Assembly: GCF_023715645.1 (NCBI RefSeq)
Contig: NZ_JAMBOP010000022.1
Location: 1-64,000 of the forward strand
Direction of reading: 5' to 3'
Length of the DNA stretch: 64,000 bases
DNA from: Bacillus cytotoxicus
GTDB taxonomy: Bacteria; Bacillota; Bacilli; Bacillales; Bacillaceae_G
Part shown: piece by piece, positions 63,122-64,000 of the stretch
How positions within the stretch are numbered: position 1 is the stretch's first letter
How the letters are laid out: each line of letters starts with the position of its first letter
The notes under the pieces: model-generated
Seen by the model: the letters and a program-made list of their open reading frames with translations, nothing else
The model's database searches: none
What the model was told of the DNA's origin: nothing
Translations under genes and position numbers: made by a program

Positions 63122-63658
63122 TACTTTGCTGCCTGTCTGCCATAATTCCTTAACTTTTCCAGAAAGAATTGGTGTATCCTCTACAATGACTTTACTTATT
63201 GATGATTGATTCAATGAAGTTTGTAATTGTTCAATTGGAAGTATCGTCCCCACTACAATTAATACAAACAATATAATATACACTTCTAGAAAGCCTAAAA
63301 TCGCTCCACCTAGTGCATTGATCTGTTTCAAAACGGGAATTTCTGTAAACATATTTAAAAGTTGTCCAATTAACGTTAACGCAATTTTTGTAATAATAAA
63401 TAATGCGATAAACGCAATGGCTTGGTAAAAAACTGTTTCCATGCTATTTGCATCGATCCAATTCGGCACGTTTACTTCTTGCTTAAATGGATACGGAATA
63501 ATCTTTTGCAATGCAGGTGCTAAATCTTTGCAATACCAATATGCTACAAGATAAGCAATAATAAAGCTTACTAATTTTACAAGTTGCAGTACTAGTCCTC
63601 TTCTTAAACCAAGAAGAAAACCCATAACAAGCAATAAAACAATTATAATATCAACCAT
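63119..63658 (-). CDS. yshB: CvpA family membrane protein
   Basis: The 179-aa protein has four membrane helices with the CvpA opening LLVMGFLLGLRRGLVLQLV. It is 1 base after zapA and co-transcribed. The family is linked to colicin V export in E. coli and to division genes in Bacillus; exact role unknown. Confidence 0.9.
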   Translation of the reverse strand: MVDIIIVLLLVMGFLLGLRRGLVLQLVKLVSFIIAYLVAYWYCKDLAPALQKIIPYPFKQEVNVPNWIDANSMETVFYQAIAFIALFIITKIALTLIGQLLNMFTEIPVLKQINALGGAILGFLEVYIILFVLIVVGTILPIEQLQTSLNQSSISKVIVEDTPILSGKVKELWQTGSKV

Positions 63659-63659
63659 G

Positions 63660-63929
63660 CTAATCCATTCCTTTTTGACTCATTCTTTCTTTCAACTTTT
63701 CATTTTCTTCTTTTAATTTTATATAATCATGTACGACATTGACTGCTGTCAACACCGCCAATCGATTTGTGTCAAGCGAAGGATTCTTAGCATTCAGTTC
63801 GCGCATTTTATCATCCACAATCGCCGCGACAATGCGTATATGACTTGTGCTTTCATCGCCAACAACTGAATATTGTTGACCGTAAATTTCTACATTAATT
63901 CGACTTCGATTTCCCTTTTGTTGTGACAA
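63660..63929 (-). CDS. zapA: Cell division protein ZapA
   Basis: The 89-aa protein has the ZapA fold ([18 protein letters not shown], then a coiled coil [13 protein letters not shown]). It bundles FtsZ at the division site. TTG at 63929 has GGAGG 8 bases upstream and gives the usual length. The DNA to 64000 shows only its leader. Confidence 0.93.
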   Translation of the reverse strand: MSQQKGNRSRINVEIYGQQYSVVGDESTSHIRIVAAIVDDKMRELNAKNPSLDTNRLAVLTAVNVVHDYIKLKEENEKLKERMSQKGMD

Positions 63930-64000
63930 CTGACTGTCCTCCAATCCCGTACAGAATCCTAAAGATTATCATACCATGAAAAAACATCATATGGAAACAG

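Overview
The window is chromosomal DNA of a Bacillus cereus-group bacterium. The right part (about 27.0-64.0 kb) keeps the familiar Bacillus order zapA-yshB-polX-mutS2 ... lcfA-fadR-fadB-etfB-etfA-trxA-uvrC-yslB-sdhCAB-ysmA-gerE. It also has a copy of the B. cereus-group repeat bcr1 and eight copies of a second dispersed repeat.

The left part (1 to about 26.92 kb) is an accessory island whose right edge lies inside gerE, the sporulation regulator. Only the first 49 codons of gerE remain (from 27076 leftwards), still behind a good sigma-K promoter and ribosome binding site. The reading frame then runs into the terminator of the island's last gene. The gerE 3' half and racE, expected next, are absent, so the island continues beyond the window start. 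This matches the published gerE-intervening element 'gin' of B. cereus ATCC 10987, which is cut out during sporulation by island-encoded recombinases. Two tandem serine recombinases (18.0-21.1 kb) sit near this edge with small regulators.

Island layout, left to right. (1) 0-4 kb: a cupin protein, a ferritin, a DUF421 membrane protein, a haem-type membrane protein, and scraps of IS231-, IS6- and IS605-like elements. (2) 4.1-6.1 kb: a ZosA-like metal P-type ATPase. (3) 6.5-13.9 kb: a large arsenic cluster, arsR-arsC-arsD-arsA-hesB-like-[IS3 insertion]-sigZ-like-arsM, with acr3 divergent. Two palindromic operators lie at the divergent promoters. (4) 14.1-17.1 kb: a Hachiman anti-phage system (hamA-hamB), lying between intact acr3 and a decayed second copy of the acr3 3' end. 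(5) 17.7-24.5 kb: a repeat/palindrome region, two serine recombinases, a 46-aa ORF, two paralogous XRE repressors and several unknown small proteins. (6) 24.65-26.85 kb: a divergent DarTG toxin-antitoxin pair whose toxin has a long C-terminal extension.

The core part holds an ABC exporter, an e(P4)-type acid phosphatase lipoprotein, motAB, a VanY-type carboxypeptidase, the sdh operon, uvrC, trxA and the fatty-acid oxidation genes with two FadR boxes. It continues with DinB and Nudix proteins, an ABC/two-component module, a region-4-only sigma with its anti-sigma, ywbE, a 23S rRNA methyltransferase, nitric oxide synthase, mutS2, polX, yshB and zapA. No rRNA, tRNA or CRISPR array was seen.
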